Positions 37,163 through 51,148 of a stretch of DNA of 64,000 bases are shown one piece after another (within the stretch, counting starts at the first letter, position 1; each line of letters begins with the position of its first letter). The notes below the pieces were generated by a model that was given only the letters and a program-made list of their open reading frames with translations, was not told the DNA's origin and ran no database searches. The DNA is from Taenia hydatigena (lineage: Eukaryota > Platyhelminthes > Cestoda > Cyclophyllidea > Taeniidae). The translations under genes were made by a program, and so were the position numbers. The DNA is taken from assembly GCA_036345935.2 (NCBI GenBank), contig JADWOT020001194.1:1-64000 (forward strand). Direction: 5' to 3'.

Positions 37163-39440
37163 AGATAAGCAGTTTTGCCAGTGGAGTCCATCTCTATGCC
37201 TGGGTAAATGAGTTGCCTTAGCGAATGGCATCTTCATGCTTAATCATTAAGAGCGCAGTAAAACAAAGTCAGCTCCCACTGCTATTGCTCAGAGGCAGTA
37301 AGGTGACAATGTCAGTTAAAGGAAACTAGTAAAGCAGATTTAGATCCAGCAACCTAATAAACGCATCCGAGTTATGGCAATAATATTGTTGATTGGCTTG
37401 AAAATTCATTTGCGATACAAGATCAGTAGTCAAGCAATAATCCATTCTACCAGAAACTCAATTTTGAATTCCTCCCTGAGAGTTTATTTTGGCTATGAAG
37501 TTTGCCTAATGAACTACGCATTTATGAGAACTTACTTCATTGCGTACGCAGTCGAACAGCGACCCATGAGCACCTTTCTGCCTGCTAAGACCAACCTACA
37601 TTTCAAAACGTCAAGGAGACTTCCTAGTTTATCTAGCATTGATAAACACTGCTAACATAGGCGTTTTTAAGGAATCTTGATTACAAGGGGATTCGACAAA
37701 CCATTTAACTTTAGCCGAAGCAAAGATATATTAAATAAAGACCAACTGGTTAAATGGTAGGAAATCAGTCCTTTTAGAAACCAGTCTTCTAAATCCTCTG
37801 TTACTAGGATCAATGAAGCAGCTGCTATAAAACAAAGACAATCGAGAGCCGTTATTTAGGTAGCTAGTGCAATTTGTAAACAATAAACTCAAAATGATAC
37901 AACCATGGCAAAACAATGCAAAGATGGAAATAGGGAGTTTTAAGTCAAACATCAAACGACATCAAGGCAATGAAGCTGGTGTTTCCATGCAGCCTGACTA
38001 AACTATGCACCGAAGGAATTATGTGCAATTTAAATGCAATTTAAAGGCCAGCGCAGCAATTCTTAATGTCTGTAAATTAAAGTCATGCGAAACTGCACGT
38101 TTTTTAAATGTTAAAACTACTACTCTTTAAGTGATAAGAAGAAGCAACTATCTTTCACTTGGCCTCCAGGTTTTACAAATATTTCAGAGACTACCACGAC
38201 AGTGGCTGCATCACTGTAGAGCAGCAAACGGCTCGAGCTCTAGGGCGTACTATCTTCACTGTCGTGCAATGTAATCGGACGTCTGGTTGAGGACTGATCC
38301 AGAAGGTCCACCCGCTTATTAATCACATTCGCTTCATACCCGGTCACAGATTCGCGTACAACTCACCCTTCTCATGACCAGAATAAATACCTGCGTCTGT
38401 GGACCGTGCCTAGCGCAATTCAGAAGCTTTATCTTATTATTAGCACAATTGGACCATGTGCACCACTGTAGGAACATTATACTTTTGAATTTAANATTTT
38501 AACTAATAGGCGGTGATTACGAATCCATTGGTAAAAGAATGACTTCAGCAATTGGGGATAAAGCGTAGTATGAATGAGCACAGCCTTAATAACCATTTTT
38601 CATTCCTACGTGATTATTGCACTCAATACAAAGGCCTGAAGACTGGGTTAAAATAGAAACACCAGCCTTATAACCCTGACAGCTGAGATTGCATATTCTT
38701 TCTCTTCCACGAATCCCTCACTCAACCATGGTCCATCCAAACAACATAGCACACGGTCCAAAACTTACATAGCGCATCGAATTTTAGCATTTATGGGGGT
38801 TTATCTCTGCATTCTAGGATCGATACTCCGGATGAGGTGAAGTAACCAAGCCTAAAGCAATCCCAGCGGGAAGTGTGTGAAGTAAAATTAACTTACTCGT
38901 AGATGAGGCACAGTAACCACGTCCGAGACATGTGAGCTCATGCGGTAATTGTGTAATTGTTGTGTGCACCCGAATATACAAACGATTGAGCGACATGAAG
39001 TGGGACATACTGAAATAAAGTTGAAACTTCGCATCTAGTAAAACGAAGGATGCCCTTTGAAACGGATTTAGATATGCAAAGGTATTGGAAATGGCTGCAA
39101 TGATTAATACCTGACAGGGTACGAGAGATTATGAGATGGCTTGTTGCACTTCCATATAGAAGTGCAATGGATCCACCCAAATGAATTGTGCATTCATAAT
39201 TGTACCACCTGCAACATTTCTTTAAGTGTCATATTTGACTGATAATATAATTCACACATTCTTTTGTACAACAATACACCCTCAGACATGTAGGCTGCGA
39301 GTAAAATGACCTCTTATTCGCTGAAGACCTATTGACAAATAAAACCTTCATTACTTTAAATTGTTACATATGTTCCTCATGTTACTTCGCATGGGGGATG
39401 GAGCTGTAAAAATAACCGAAATATATAATTCCTTATAATC
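37163..39440. other. No gene recognised; one ambiguous base
   Basis: No gene recognised. Base 38495 is given as n, the only ambiguous base I noticed in the window. A minus-strand frame at 37731-37955 begins with a hydrophobic, signal-like stretch but is otherwise featureless. Confidence 0.45.
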
Positions 39441-39448
39441 GGTTTGAC

Positions 39449-39800
39449 TTAATCATGAATTGTAAGCGTCCATAGGAATAAATTGCTAATCACTGCATCG
39501 AAAAGCTTTGGAAGCATTTCGGATGGAAGTCGAAAGGTTGTGAGTAAAGTAACTGGTGGATAGAATCCACCCCATCCTGGATTAGCAGAGCAAAAATTAA
39601 CCAAATTTGGGATGTCAAGGTAGTCTTTCATTTTTAAGCCATTTTGGGCGGTAAATCAGTAATTTTAAGTTGTAATCAAATTTGTGCCTAAATTGTTGGC
39701 AATGCATGCGATCGCTAGTAACATGACGACAGGCTGAATCAAATTCAATGAAAGCTGAATCTATGCACAAACAGAAAAACAAAGCAGAAGAACAGCTCAT
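39449..39800 (-). pseudogene. Possible small secreted protein, two frames joined by a shift
   Basis: Two minus-strand frames overlap at 39631-39615 and could be one protein with a frameshift. The first (39800) opens with a hydrophobic, signal-like stretch (MSCSSALFFCLCIDSAFIEF). The second runs on from MKDYLDIPNLVNFCSANPGW to a stop at 39449. There is no homologue in the window and no known motif, so this is weak. Confidence 0.15.
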
Positions 39801-42150
39801 GTAAAGTATTCTGGCGCCTGTCGTTATCAGAGTAAGCCAGCGTGGACCAAGGTGCGGAGTTTAAATAATTGGCGTCAGAGGGGCGTCTAAACATTGCTAC
39901 AAAGTCACGCAATCGCCATGATCACCTGATTTATCATTGTCTATCCATTACAAATGCGATGAACTAGAATGAAAACTCAAGGCCCCCCATGCATAGTAAA
40001 AACTTAATGCAGCAATGACATCCACGCCAATGCCTGTTTACTGCTAATGGGTAACTGCATGGTCCGATGGAAACCGTTCTTCTGATGCCATTTTCCTATA
40101 AAGTTTGGTTCATTCTTCAGTCAAGTCATCGAAGAGTGAATGAAATGTTGCCATGTTGTTTGATTGCATACAGCCTCCAGGAGACGATTTATTCTGAGAG
40201 GGGTATTTCAAAATCGCTTGCTATCGATTACAAATTTTGGCAACTTTCATGTTTTACGGTCCAAAATTTGAGCACACAGTAGTGTTATTTCAAAACGAGT
40301 GATCGCTTTTGAAGATTAATGTAATTGTTGATTGCGGCTTTATCGACTGCATTGTACAAGGGATCGGCCGCATTTCTTTCGTTTTGAACTGCGAGTTGAA
40401 GAAAGACTCACAGGACAACTACTGCTGACTGCTATTTACTAACTACTGGCCATGTCTACCATGGTAGCAGCCCTACCAGAACAAAATTTTCTAAAAGGTC
40501 TAAATGTACAGTTCTGCAACTGAACAGCATGTTACAGGGAATAAGAAGTTATATCCTGCCATAATTAAGCTGATAATAGAGAAACCTAAATTCAATCTAA
40601 CATAAATTTGTTTGTGGCTACCCAGAAAATATTTCTCAAATGTCGTTTTAGTGGCCGAAAGTCTGAACGAGCTTAAATACGCTATATTCACCACTCGGCA
40701 CAAACACACAAAAGCGCTTTAGGGATGTCACTCCCGCAATTTGCGGTTGCCTTTCCTGACTAACATTTGACGATACAGTCAGTTATTGTCACCTTGCATC
40801 CGCTTCTGATCAGGACACTTGTATGCAAAGGTATTTTATAGATAGTGGTGAAGTTGAAATGTAATTAAATCTATTTGCTGTAGATGAATTTACATAGGAT
40901 TTGTCTGCCCCAAAGGGCAAGAGAAGAATGAAATAGTAAATTTCAGACGCATTTAAGTGCGGCAAAAGACTGTGCTAAATACGAAAATCCATTTGCGGGT
41001 ATATTAGGGATTCAGTTAGCAAAAGGTTTCGCAGCCTATAAGAGAAGGGGCATACTTTAACTGAGGAGCACGCAATCGCGCCATTCGGTTACGTATGGCC
41101 CAGCTTAGCCACACTATAACCGATATTTGAAAAACAAAGTGTGCTGGAACAAGTGAACAAAGGGCAAACTAAAAGGAGGTTAAGAATAGGACGAGCAACT
41201 CGCGTTTCGCCAGAAGGTTGAGATCTAAGTCAAAGATGTGCTTTCCCGCCTAGGGTCTATGCACCAGTCGGTGCTTTACCATCCACGATGCTCATGGGAT
41301 GAATAATGAGGGTCGACTCCGATTTCTCTTTATCAAACTTGGAAGTGGCGATCAACCATGCCTCAGGACATGTGATGCATCTGATTAAGGGCATGAAGGA
41401 AATGTTAAAATGCACACTGAGACACTTGCATGTGCCTTCAATCAGACAAAATTGGAGTTCCGAACCACTCTCTACTGCAAAAAAGAACTTATCCAAAATA
41501 CAAGCCGATATCCCCACCCGAAAATCCTTTAAGTCTTCCTTGTAAAAAGACTGTTGATTTATCCTATCAGATGCAACAAATATGGCGCAAGATAATGTTC
41601 CCGTCGTAAGAACAATCGCGAGGAATAGATAGTTAATGAAGTCGTGTTAAAAATTTACGGGACGCCTCACTTTATAGTTAACTCGAATCTCCTAACTTCA
41701 AACTAATTTAAGTAACTCGTATAAAATCGTTTTGCAGTGTCTGTGAGGGATGCCGCTGGATAAAGTTTGCCGCGATTCGAATGCTGGCAGCCATTAGCAT
41801 TTTCATGTTTAAGTTGACTGCAATGTGCCCGCATTTGCATACACGTACGGTGAGATCGCGAATAGCATTTGACGTCATCAAAGGCGCTACATTGGAAATT
41901 TGACAGCCTCTCCTACTCTAGGATTTGCTCAGATTTTCTCCCCTATAGAGTAGGAGTCGAGGAGACCTTTGTTAATTTTACATGGCGTAGGAACCGTACG
42001 CTTTTAATGTCCCGATTCGCGTGTTGGTGGGTGACTGCTCGTGCATTGTTGGTTGCACTTTTTGGTTTCTAGCCGTGCAGATTGGTGCTGGTAGTACGAT
42101 AGGAACTGCAAGATGGGAGAAGTTTATTGATGATGTTGGAGGCAGAACAC
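39801..42150. other. No gene recognised
   Basis: Overlapping frames on both strands at 41257-41545 are within chance. No motif seen. Confidence 0.45.
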
Positions 42151-42154
42151 TCAC

Positions 42155-42367
42155 ATAAAGAGGAATTTCGGTTATATTTTCATCGCCACCATCATCATTA
42201 CTGTCTTTAGCAAAATTATTCCTCTTTCCGGCTGAATTTCCAGTTGTTGTGGTGGCAACTTGGGAGCCACTCTTAATGCTGATGCAAAATGAGCATCCTC
42301 TGTCACCGTTAACCCCTGATAAGCCTTTAAATAATTTGCGCCCTGATCCGAAATTTTGGGTGGTCAT
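42155..42367 (-). CDS. Candidate exon, unrecognised, Ser/Thr/Asp-rich
   Basis: On the minus strand a pyrimidine-rich stretch and AAAATAG acceptor precede ATG 42367. The frame stays open for 71 codons to CTTTAT|GTGAGT at 42155 in phase 0. The product is hydrophilic with a Thr run and an acidic patch (KDSNDDGGDENITEIPLY). A possible acceptor, ATCTTGCAG, follows 49 bases on. Without splicing the frame continues to 41978. Not recognised. Confidence 0.2.
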
Positions 42368-42369
42368 CT

Positions 42370-45300
42370 ATTTTAATCCAGGCGCAAATTTGTAAAAAAA
42401 GGAGACAAAGTAGCAGATACGACTTATTTAGAACGGAAGTGCGATCTTCAACTGACCAAGTTGAAAGTAGCAGCCTGTGTATTGACGTAAATGCTGAGCT
42501 GAACTATACTGCCAACTAATCAGTCGCTCAGTCCTTTCTTTAACGGTTTCATCGTGTCATAGCGATCTGAGCGAACAGGAGTGATGTTCAAGACCCATTT
42601 GTATGCTCACACTTACAAATTACCCCATTCTTTAATCTGCCTCTTTTTTTTCTAAAATTTTAGATCATGTCATGTCTTGATTCAGTTTCGTCATAAAGGC
42701 TTGCTAATTTTTGCGTCGATATTTGTTTTCTTAGTTTTGAAGGAATGGAAAGTATATGGCTCATCGCACTCAACGACAGAGTTGGACATAGAGCTTGATC
42801 CAAAGGACATTTTATTTATTCAATCAAGGTGATTTTCGTCCCTCTTTCGATTGCACTTGGGTGAACTCATTCCTAAAGAAAAGGGCAAACGGTTTTGAGG
42901 CAAAACTTTTGGTTTCTTGCTGTGCATATACATCTTCGTACATCTTCTTTTAACTCCTAGATCTGGTAAGGTATAAAAGAGGTGAATAATGGGTTGCTTC
43001 CAAAATAGCCACATAAGTGTTTTAAACTCATTGTGATGATAAAGATGACCTTTACATTAATAGTAGTTAGTAAAAAACGGATTGGAAACGAAATTTGCTG
43101 CGAAAATTGGCATATCCATATTGCTAGCTGCGCCGTCTTAGTACATCAGCAAAAAGTGCTCAATCTTTAACTTGCTAGATCCTCAAGGATACTTTGTCAC
43201 TTCTTTGTGCCAACGGACATAAAGGTGGGCAAATGAAGCAAATCGTGAATCGATCTGGCGTTTTGATGCAGGATTTATTGCAATACCATGATGCGCCACG
43301 CATGCGCCGCACTGTGACCAAAGTTTGCCATTATGCCCTTTCAAGGCACACTCCTCGCCACATACCTAAGCTAAATTGAGACGAGTAGAAAGATCATGGT
43401 AGAGGATGTTCAAGCAGCGCAACCAGGCATTGAAAGGTTTCAGATGTTGACCTCGTTTCGTTCGATGATAATGCTTTGATTAAAGTGCAGAAGAGATTAC
43501 CCTAGAAAAATCTCAACAAATTTAACTTATTAGGGTTTTGCTATGGTCAGGCTTACAGTGCACTCAAGTGCGCGATTTCCAAACTAGCAGCATGTTTTGT
43601 ATCTGCCATGTCAAATCGCATAGTCTTCAGCTGTGCTATGGCTCATCATTAGCATCCTATGACCTTAAAAATATGCAATTGTCCCCACTTGCCTAAAAAG
43701 GCTTATTACTTGATAGCGGACCCGACAAGACGACGTGTCAAATGACATTTCAACACTGTCCTGGTAATTGCAAAGATGCAGTTAAAAAAGGTGTCTATGT
43801 GCGTCGATTTAAAATGAAATTGGAACTGACGATGGTACTTTAAGCGTCGGGAGTAGACCGGCCTAACCCCGTCATGGACCGTTAGGAAGAAATAAGGGAG
43901 TAGAAGTGACGATGTGATGTGGGGAAGTTGACCTCCTCTTTGCAATGAAGGGTGTTCAGTTCTGGTCTGCCTTAAAGCTGCGGGTGAGGATCACTCAACA
44001 TGGCTTATTTGGCTGCAATATCACCTTAATGAAAGAAGGGGTGATGAATATTGTGCCTCCTCTGCATGCACATTAATCTTCTGGGCAGCTCTCACCTGCA
44101 GAGAAAGAAAACGCCGAACACTAAGTGAATTACCTTCCAAAGTCTGGGGAGTAACCTGTCGAGTTCGCGGTCAGTCTACTCGTTTTGAAGGAATCCGCGC
44201 TGATGCATGGGAGATGATTGAGGGATTCGCTATCTTAGTGATAGGGTTGACGCAACTATCCCTTTCAACAGTGACATCCACTTGGAAAGCCAACAAGAAT
44301 TAATGCAACGCTGTTTGCAAGCAACCATTATTGCAATTGCAGTGAATGATCGGTCTTTTGATGCGGCTAATATAACTTTGCATGTCAATATGTAAGTCGA
44401 AGTCGACCGATTCAAACGGACGCTTGGTCAAATTGCTCTAAACTGCCAGGACGCTTCCAGGAATACAAATTGATTTGGAAATGCGTCATGCAGTGTATAG
44501 GTTAGATGAAATCAGTCTATTTGTGTTTTTCGACATTAACAAAAGCATGAAGCTGTTCAGTTTCAAATCGCAATGGTGTAAGTATTGGAGAAAGAGCAAT
44601 CATTGCAAATGCACAAAATTCTTACCTACAAAAATGCACTCTTCGTTTTCTCCATATTATGAATAGAAGTAACGACACTATTAAAATACTTTAATTAAAA
44701 ATGTCACAGATTTGAAGCCACTACAATCAAACAGTAATGCATTAGACACTCTCCGACTTTGCTATTTTAGGTGGTTATGAGGGAACAGACATCATTTATG
44801 CTTGCGTTTTTTACCTTGGCCGAGTTTCGTGCATTGTTTTGCACGCAAAGCAGGTAAAAGCGAATGAGAGGGACCATCAATTTTAATACGCTTTCATTTA
44901 AACGCATTGCCCCCTTGTTAATGCTTGTCCATGGCTTTTTGCCTCTGGTGCTTCTTTCTTTTGCAAGGACGTCCATTAGGCAGTCAGAAACAGTGAGAGT
45001 AGTGCGAAACATTGATTGATTAAGGACATTAACATGCCAAAGTCAATTGTTGTCTTGCACCATGGAGTAAAATGGCAGTGATTGCGCCTCTCCAGTGGAG
45101 CGGATGCATCATTATTGCTCAGCTATAGAGACAAATGAATGGCTGAGTGCAAAACAAAGTCGAGATTTTCGCAAAAGGGAAGTAAAAGGATGGGGGAAAG
45201 TTCGTTGTCAAAATATCTTTTTTTCTTTTCTCCACATGTTTCTGAACTCCTACATTCACTTATGCTTGCAGCCAAGTATTATGGTAAATTTAAGGAAATC

Positions 45301-48300
45301 CACTTTAAAGGAAATGAGAATGTCTATCGAAAGCACAATCATAGACGCTACCAAAAGTATTACCTTAATTTGCAAAATGCACCCGGACACAACCTTCTTA
45401 TCCATCTCTCACGCCTAAGTGTGTCATCAGCACATTCTAAAAGACGGTGCTCCTCAAACCCCCTTCCATCCGCTTATCTACGCTTGAAACGAAACATGTT
45501 TTTCCAATGTCATTAAAATAACTACTAACTGCAGCATACCCAAGAGGTCTCTGACTTTATTCATTTTTCGTCCCACACCTTTTTAAACCATGCTCACTCC
45601 CGCCTAGAATATTCTTCCGTCCAAACACAAGGCAAATTTTTCTGGTTCTTGGCTATCCATCCATCCATGTGTATAGGCCTTTAAACTTCATCAAGTGGGG
45701 TGGTCTCCATGTCAAGCTAATGAATCCAATCCTTTCTACGCGCCTTACTTATTTGTCCTCCCAAGTACTGCGCCTTCAATCATCTTCAGGAATGCCTTAA
45801 TGTTCCAAAGTGACATTCGTAGAATGCAGCTTGGCATGCAAGCATCATGTAATTGCGCTTAGTTCATTCACATCGACACCACATAAAGTTAATGGAGCAG
45901 CCATGTACATTCGCTGCCACCAAACTTCGATGACATGACTCATTCGACCCTTTAGTAGACTAGAAGTTGAATGGTGCACATGATAGAGATTGCAAAATGC
46001 ACTGGTAATGAAAATACATTAGTGCGAAGTGATCTGTGCACAGACAAGCTGCACTTGGTAAATCCATAAACGCATGCAACTACTTATTGGTCACAAAATC
46101 GAGTAACTTGGATCCATCTTCCGATCCGTTACCACACATATAATCATGGTTCACAGAGCTTTTTGTGCTACATAACCGGCGGTCTTGCGGCTCTAAGCAT
46201 ACGACCGGTTAATTAGTCATTCTTAAAGTCCCACCAACCTCACACCACGCCATCCAACTCCTCTGACTGGCTGGAACGCAACGTATGGCTACGCTGCGTC
46301 GAGCCTGTTTGTAGAGAAATGATAATGGCGCTAGTTTTTTTCGCGAGTAGTTGACTCTTCCACTTTAAGCAAAGCCGATAAAACACAAATGATGCAAATT
46401 GGGTGCATGCATCCACTTCAGCAACTGCCAAGCAAAGGTTTGAATAAATGACGTAAGTGAATATCTGGGTCCACTCAGGCCAACGAAATCAGGTTCGGCC
46501 TCATCATCGGCCCTAAAATGAATTCGATTCATTGCCTGGTAAGAGTCACCAACAAGTGGGGTCGACAATTGGCGTGGCGGAGACAAGACCAGCTCGTCCA
46601 GTATAAACGAACCAACTAGACATTTGTTTCATTTTGGCCCCCCCCCTTTATTCACCCCCCACTTTAACATGTTTAATCCAAAACTAAGCAAAACAGCATT
46701 TATCGGGTTCTCATTCCTCTGGTTTCCTATATCTACTAAGCTCTTACAAGTTTGGTTGTAAACGATCACCACTGCGCAAAGTCCTTAATGCACACCGCGG
46801 AAATGCAAGACAGATGATGTAGAGTAAATTGTGAACGGCACCAATAAGAATTCTCGCAAAGCTGATGCAGCTGCAGATTAAGTAAGGACTCACCTTTTTA
46901 CTTACGCACTTTGATACGATGAATGGCATACATTCTATTTAACGTTGTCAACGAGGACCAATAACCCATTTGATACAGAACAATCAAAGCCTTTTCTCTA
47001 AGGCGGGATTTCTGTCCCACTAAGATTGGATCAGGATCGACATTGCAGTTCTTATACCCCACAGTCATCCAAAGCCATGCAACACCAATTAAATATGACA
47101 ATCTTATTCTAATAAAAGAAGTCGGTGCATATTATAATATAGTGACATGAGCGTGGATGTTTGCCTTCCTTAAACAGGCAACTTGCTCAATCTGCTGAAG
47201 AGTAATGGAAGCAAATCCAAAGAATATGTGCCTGATGCCTAAATTTAAACAACATCAGAGAACTGCAACAATCCCTAGCACCTTGTACCAAGGTGTTAAA
47301 CATTTACTCCATCTACTCCAAACATTCATCCATGAAAAATTATTGACCTACTTCCCTTGTTCAACGCAACATCTTGATCAAGGTAACCTGGAATGGTATA
47401 TTCATGCTTTGAACTTCGTAATGGCATTAAAAGTTCCCTGCTTGTGAGCATATTATCTTAGTCTAGAAAGTCGGCCACCTCCACCATACCTCGTGGCATT
47501 TAGATCATTTCGTGAATCCAGCAATACTCGACGGGAATGCCCAACATCACCACAGTTGCGACTTATGTTCGATGAACAAATAAACAGAATAGCGGCACAA
47601 GTGATCATTTGGATTAAATTGGTATATTAAGGTAGCAGAAAAGGTAATTGATCGCACGCCTTAGTTCTCAAAACGCCATATAAATTGCCAAACTAACGAA
47701 GTCGACTACCTACTGTGCTAAATTCACTACTTAATCGGAAGTAGACACCATAATATTTATTTGCACACAAAAGTAAATGCGTTGCTACTTAGTCCAGTCT
47801 ACAACATTCAGCTAGGAACACAGCGACAGATATGCTACCTAGTACCCACAAGACGGGAAGGAAACGAGGCCTCAATCAATAACCACTAATAACAAATATA
47901 CACTCACCTCTGCCGGCCACGGATCCGCAAACGCTAACAGACAACACATGCAAATACAGCCCAAGCCTGCCATCTTTTATATTGAGTTCTAGTAAATACC
48001 AACTTACAGTATGAAACAAAATCTCCAATTTAGTTTTCAGCAAGTTTGATTTGCAAAGATTGCCATATTATGTTGCTACTATTTGGCCAAATCGCTGGTG
48101 TTTAAGCACTGAAAAATCTCAAAGCTCAGAGTGTTAACCTAATGCATGGAAATCCAAAAAAAATGATTTTACGGTTTGATATGAGTTTCAAAATTTAATG
48201 CTAAATCTTTGAAAACTCTATTCGGCGCGTTACAGTTTTTTGCCCACTCTCATCAGATGTTGCACCAGATGCGTAAAATTGACAACAAATGGATGGTACT

Positions 48301-51055
48301 AAATTAATTGAAAATAAAATAGTGACAAAGCAGAAATGTTAATCAATTGACCATTTAAATAAGCAGCAAGTTTTAACCCGACTTATGATGAGATCGGGTA
48401 TCAAATGATAGAGAGAAAGATGGCACAACCGGGCACGCAAATTAAAACTGCTCGCACTAACGCATAACGACATGTGGATTGATTCGACAGTGAGGAACGC
48501 ATGTGTTTGATACGATTTCTGTGTTGTTCCATTTGATTCGCCACTCTAAATTGCAAATTACAAGCCTGAATAATGGGACAGGCAAATGCTTATGCGCTGT
48601 ACTATACAGGAACGCACACTTGCAATAAACTTCCAATGGCAGCTAGAGAGTGGAGGCTCATTCCATAATGTCAATGGGTGAACACATACAATATGATACG
48701 TGGATGGTCGTCTACAGTTTAAATCTCCAAAGTGCGCATCTTTGTTCTGGAGGGTACAATGGGAGGAGAGACCGAATTGGGAGGGTCCGAGATGAGCTGA
48801 AATTATTAAAAGCGAATTATAATTAATACATCACGCAGAAATCTCTGACTTTGTTCCACCGACGAGGCTGTGCTGCGCCGGTTTGTATTAGCACATGCTT
48901 AGATGACAGTGGTGGAAGGCTTGAGACTGCTGGTCCACTTTGCCTCAATTATACTTATCTACTATCATTTCTTCCTATTTTCCTTTCCGATCACCCACAT
49001 TCCTCCCTACTCATTTGCGTGATTTCGTACAATCAACCCATTTCTCAACACCCTGCATCTCATTGGTCCGCACTGGATTCAATCACGCAGCTTGTGACTG
49101 TATTGTTGTGTTAAGTAATGACGGTAGAGTCAGCAGTGGCTTTAGTAGCAGTAGCAAATTCTATGGCACTGATGGCTTTGATGGCACTACTTGAAGTAAA
49201 ATGAATGCATTCACACTGATATTTTGCAAATGCAGCTGTGTGGGCTATATTTGTAAGTGCATGTGCGACTTAAGCCAAGACGCATTGTTAAACTGAATGT
49301 GCAACGCTGATGTTACCGAAGCGATGCCAAAGCTAGTTTAGCAGTGCAGACTAATGATTTATATGACTCTACTAAAGCTCCGGTTTGGAATCATAGAGAG
49401 ATGCAGCTACCAGCATTTGGTGAAGACAGGGCTCATGCTTCCGAATGGGGTGGAGAGGAGTAGTAATGTTTAGTTTAATGGCTATGGCGCAAGCAGTTTA
49501 GAGGAATTTCACCTAGCCCAAGCCAAGACGTCACCAAGGCCCTGCATCGGTGAACAGAAGTCACGAAAGTCGCATGAGCGTGGCACAGTCGGATGATTTT
49601 AATAAAGCTGAATAAAAATTACGAGTGGGCGATCTAGGTATTGTGATTTTCAATCAAAGCGCTCTATACATAATAGTCGAGTTGTATTTACGCTAGGTAT
49701 TCGGTAAATCCTGTGAGCGGGAAGGCATATGCATCCCATAACTTGGCATAGATCCCCAAAAGGGAGACTTCAGGCAGATCTCGACTCATACATGAGTCTA
49801 CCTTACTGCTGGTCATTTCCAAATCCTCTCTAATTCGCACATTTTGAGCCAAGATTGGGAGTGAAAGGAATCAGATACGGAAGTGTAAATCACAAACTGA
49901 AAGAGCTTCAGCGTAATGCACTCCATGCAAGGCCCGCTTCGACTTGTGTCTCACATCCCACCGTCTCATCATTCGCGCCCAAAGCACATTCACCCATTAT
50001 TCTGGATTACATCTGCCATTCAACCTTAACTTTTCCGTCATCCCTCATCTCTTATGCCACGCCGCACGTCAGTGCATTCAACTTCCATCTCACCCATACT
50101 GATCCATCTATGCTAGAGTTCCGCTGCCTTTTTAAGTCCCAAGCCTACCTGCGGGACAAATAATTTCACCAGTTTCACTCAGACTAGCTCGCCACCTAAT
50201 GAGCTCGGGCACTTAATCTATTTTACAATGTCGCCTTTACATTGTTTTATCGACTCTCTTGCATTATATACAAACAAACAAGCAAGCATTCAATGTATAT
50301 GTAGCCTGCCTGCACAAGTGGATGCTGCTGTACTAAAGGAGGTGTGAAATATATTATCATTTGAATCGGATTTGTAGAGAATAGGTAGAGGCATTACGAT
50401 TATGGCTGCATCATCCATCTGGTAGATCCCTTGCACTTCCGCAGGGAAGATTTGCAATCCAACTCGCGGTCTCAGACGCCCACTAGATAATAATTATTAA
50501 GGTCATTATTGACTTGTAGAGAAATAAGTCAAATTGGGTCGCTGATCTATGGCCACTATCGTTCTCGACCTCGCATTTCACCTGCAAATGCGTTGTTATC
50601 GTGTCTGCACTTGCAATCGAAATCTCCGAGGAGCTGCTAACATGCACCCAGCTTATATCAAATCCACCCTAATCCATCCTGCGTAAATGCTTTGTAATGA
50701 GCACCGACCTCTAATTCACTGAGCGAACAGATAGAATACAAAAGAGGGATCGATCAATGGAACAATAGGAGATTGCAATCTAGGCGCCTCCATGGTTAGC
50801 TGCTAACGCTGGCGAACCATAATCATCCCATTTGAGGTCACATCTCTGTCGACACCATTATGAGAGCGAAAAGGCAATGTTAAGCATGGTCCGCTTCATA
50901 CCTTCTGTCATTTGACATGCCTTTAGAACCACATTCATTCGAACACGCATACAGCCTAAAGACAGAGGAGTTGGTTAAGCGGCAACAGAAGTTTTGGTCG
51001 CTTACGGAATGTGAAGTCTTGGGGGGCGACGGGTGTCGAGTGGTCGTTAACAAAG
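42370..51055. other. No gene recognised
   Basis: No supported gene. Overlapping minus-strand frames at 46586-46240 and 47101-46744 look somewhat protein-like, the latter with a GTAAGT donor and a CTGCAG acceptor only 35 bases apart. A plus-strand frame at 49855-50163 has a faint likeness to exon 3 of the 19-21 kb gene (SAFNFHLTHTDPSMLEF). A run of nine C lies at 46638-46646. Confidence 0.4.
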
Positions 51056-51128
51056 CACTGGTAGCGGGACTCGAACCCGCAATTTTCTGCTTAGAAGGCA
51101 GACGCCCTGTTCATTAGGCCACACCAGT
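51056..51128 (-). tRNA. tRNA-Arg (anticodon TCT)
   Basis: On the minus strand a complete cloverleaf of 73 bases folds. The acceptor stem has seven pairs (ACTGGTG with TACCAGT, last pair G-U). The D stem is GCCT/GGGC, the anticodon stem TCTGC/GCAGA with loop CTTCTAA, the variable loop five bases, and the T arm GCGGG-TTCGAGT-CCCGC. The anticodon TCT (plus strand 51093-51095) reads AGA, arginine. The internal B box GGTTCGAGTCC is perfect. The A box differs from the usual pattern: the D loop reads AATGAACA, so the normally invariant G18-G19 is GA. Only a run of three T follows the 3' end before the next 30 or so bases, a weak pol III terminator. It may be functional or a recent pseudogene. Confidence 0.9.
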
Positions 51129-51148
51129 TCCGTACATAGGTCCTCCCG

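Noticed and set aside
46500..46517. FRADDE on the minus strand, considered as a reverse-transcriptase active site
   Set aside because: No other reverse-transcriptase blocks around it; the four-residue match is chance level.
46898..47101. Minus-strand 67-codon frame joined to 46744-46880 by a 35-base intron
   Set aside because: The intron would be unusually short, alternative donors conflict, and neither part matches a known family or another part of the window.
50917..51117. Plus-strand 66-codon frame with AGLEPAIFCLEGRR
   Set aside because: The second half is the antisense of the tRNA-Arg gene; such peptides are a known by-product of tRNA complements.
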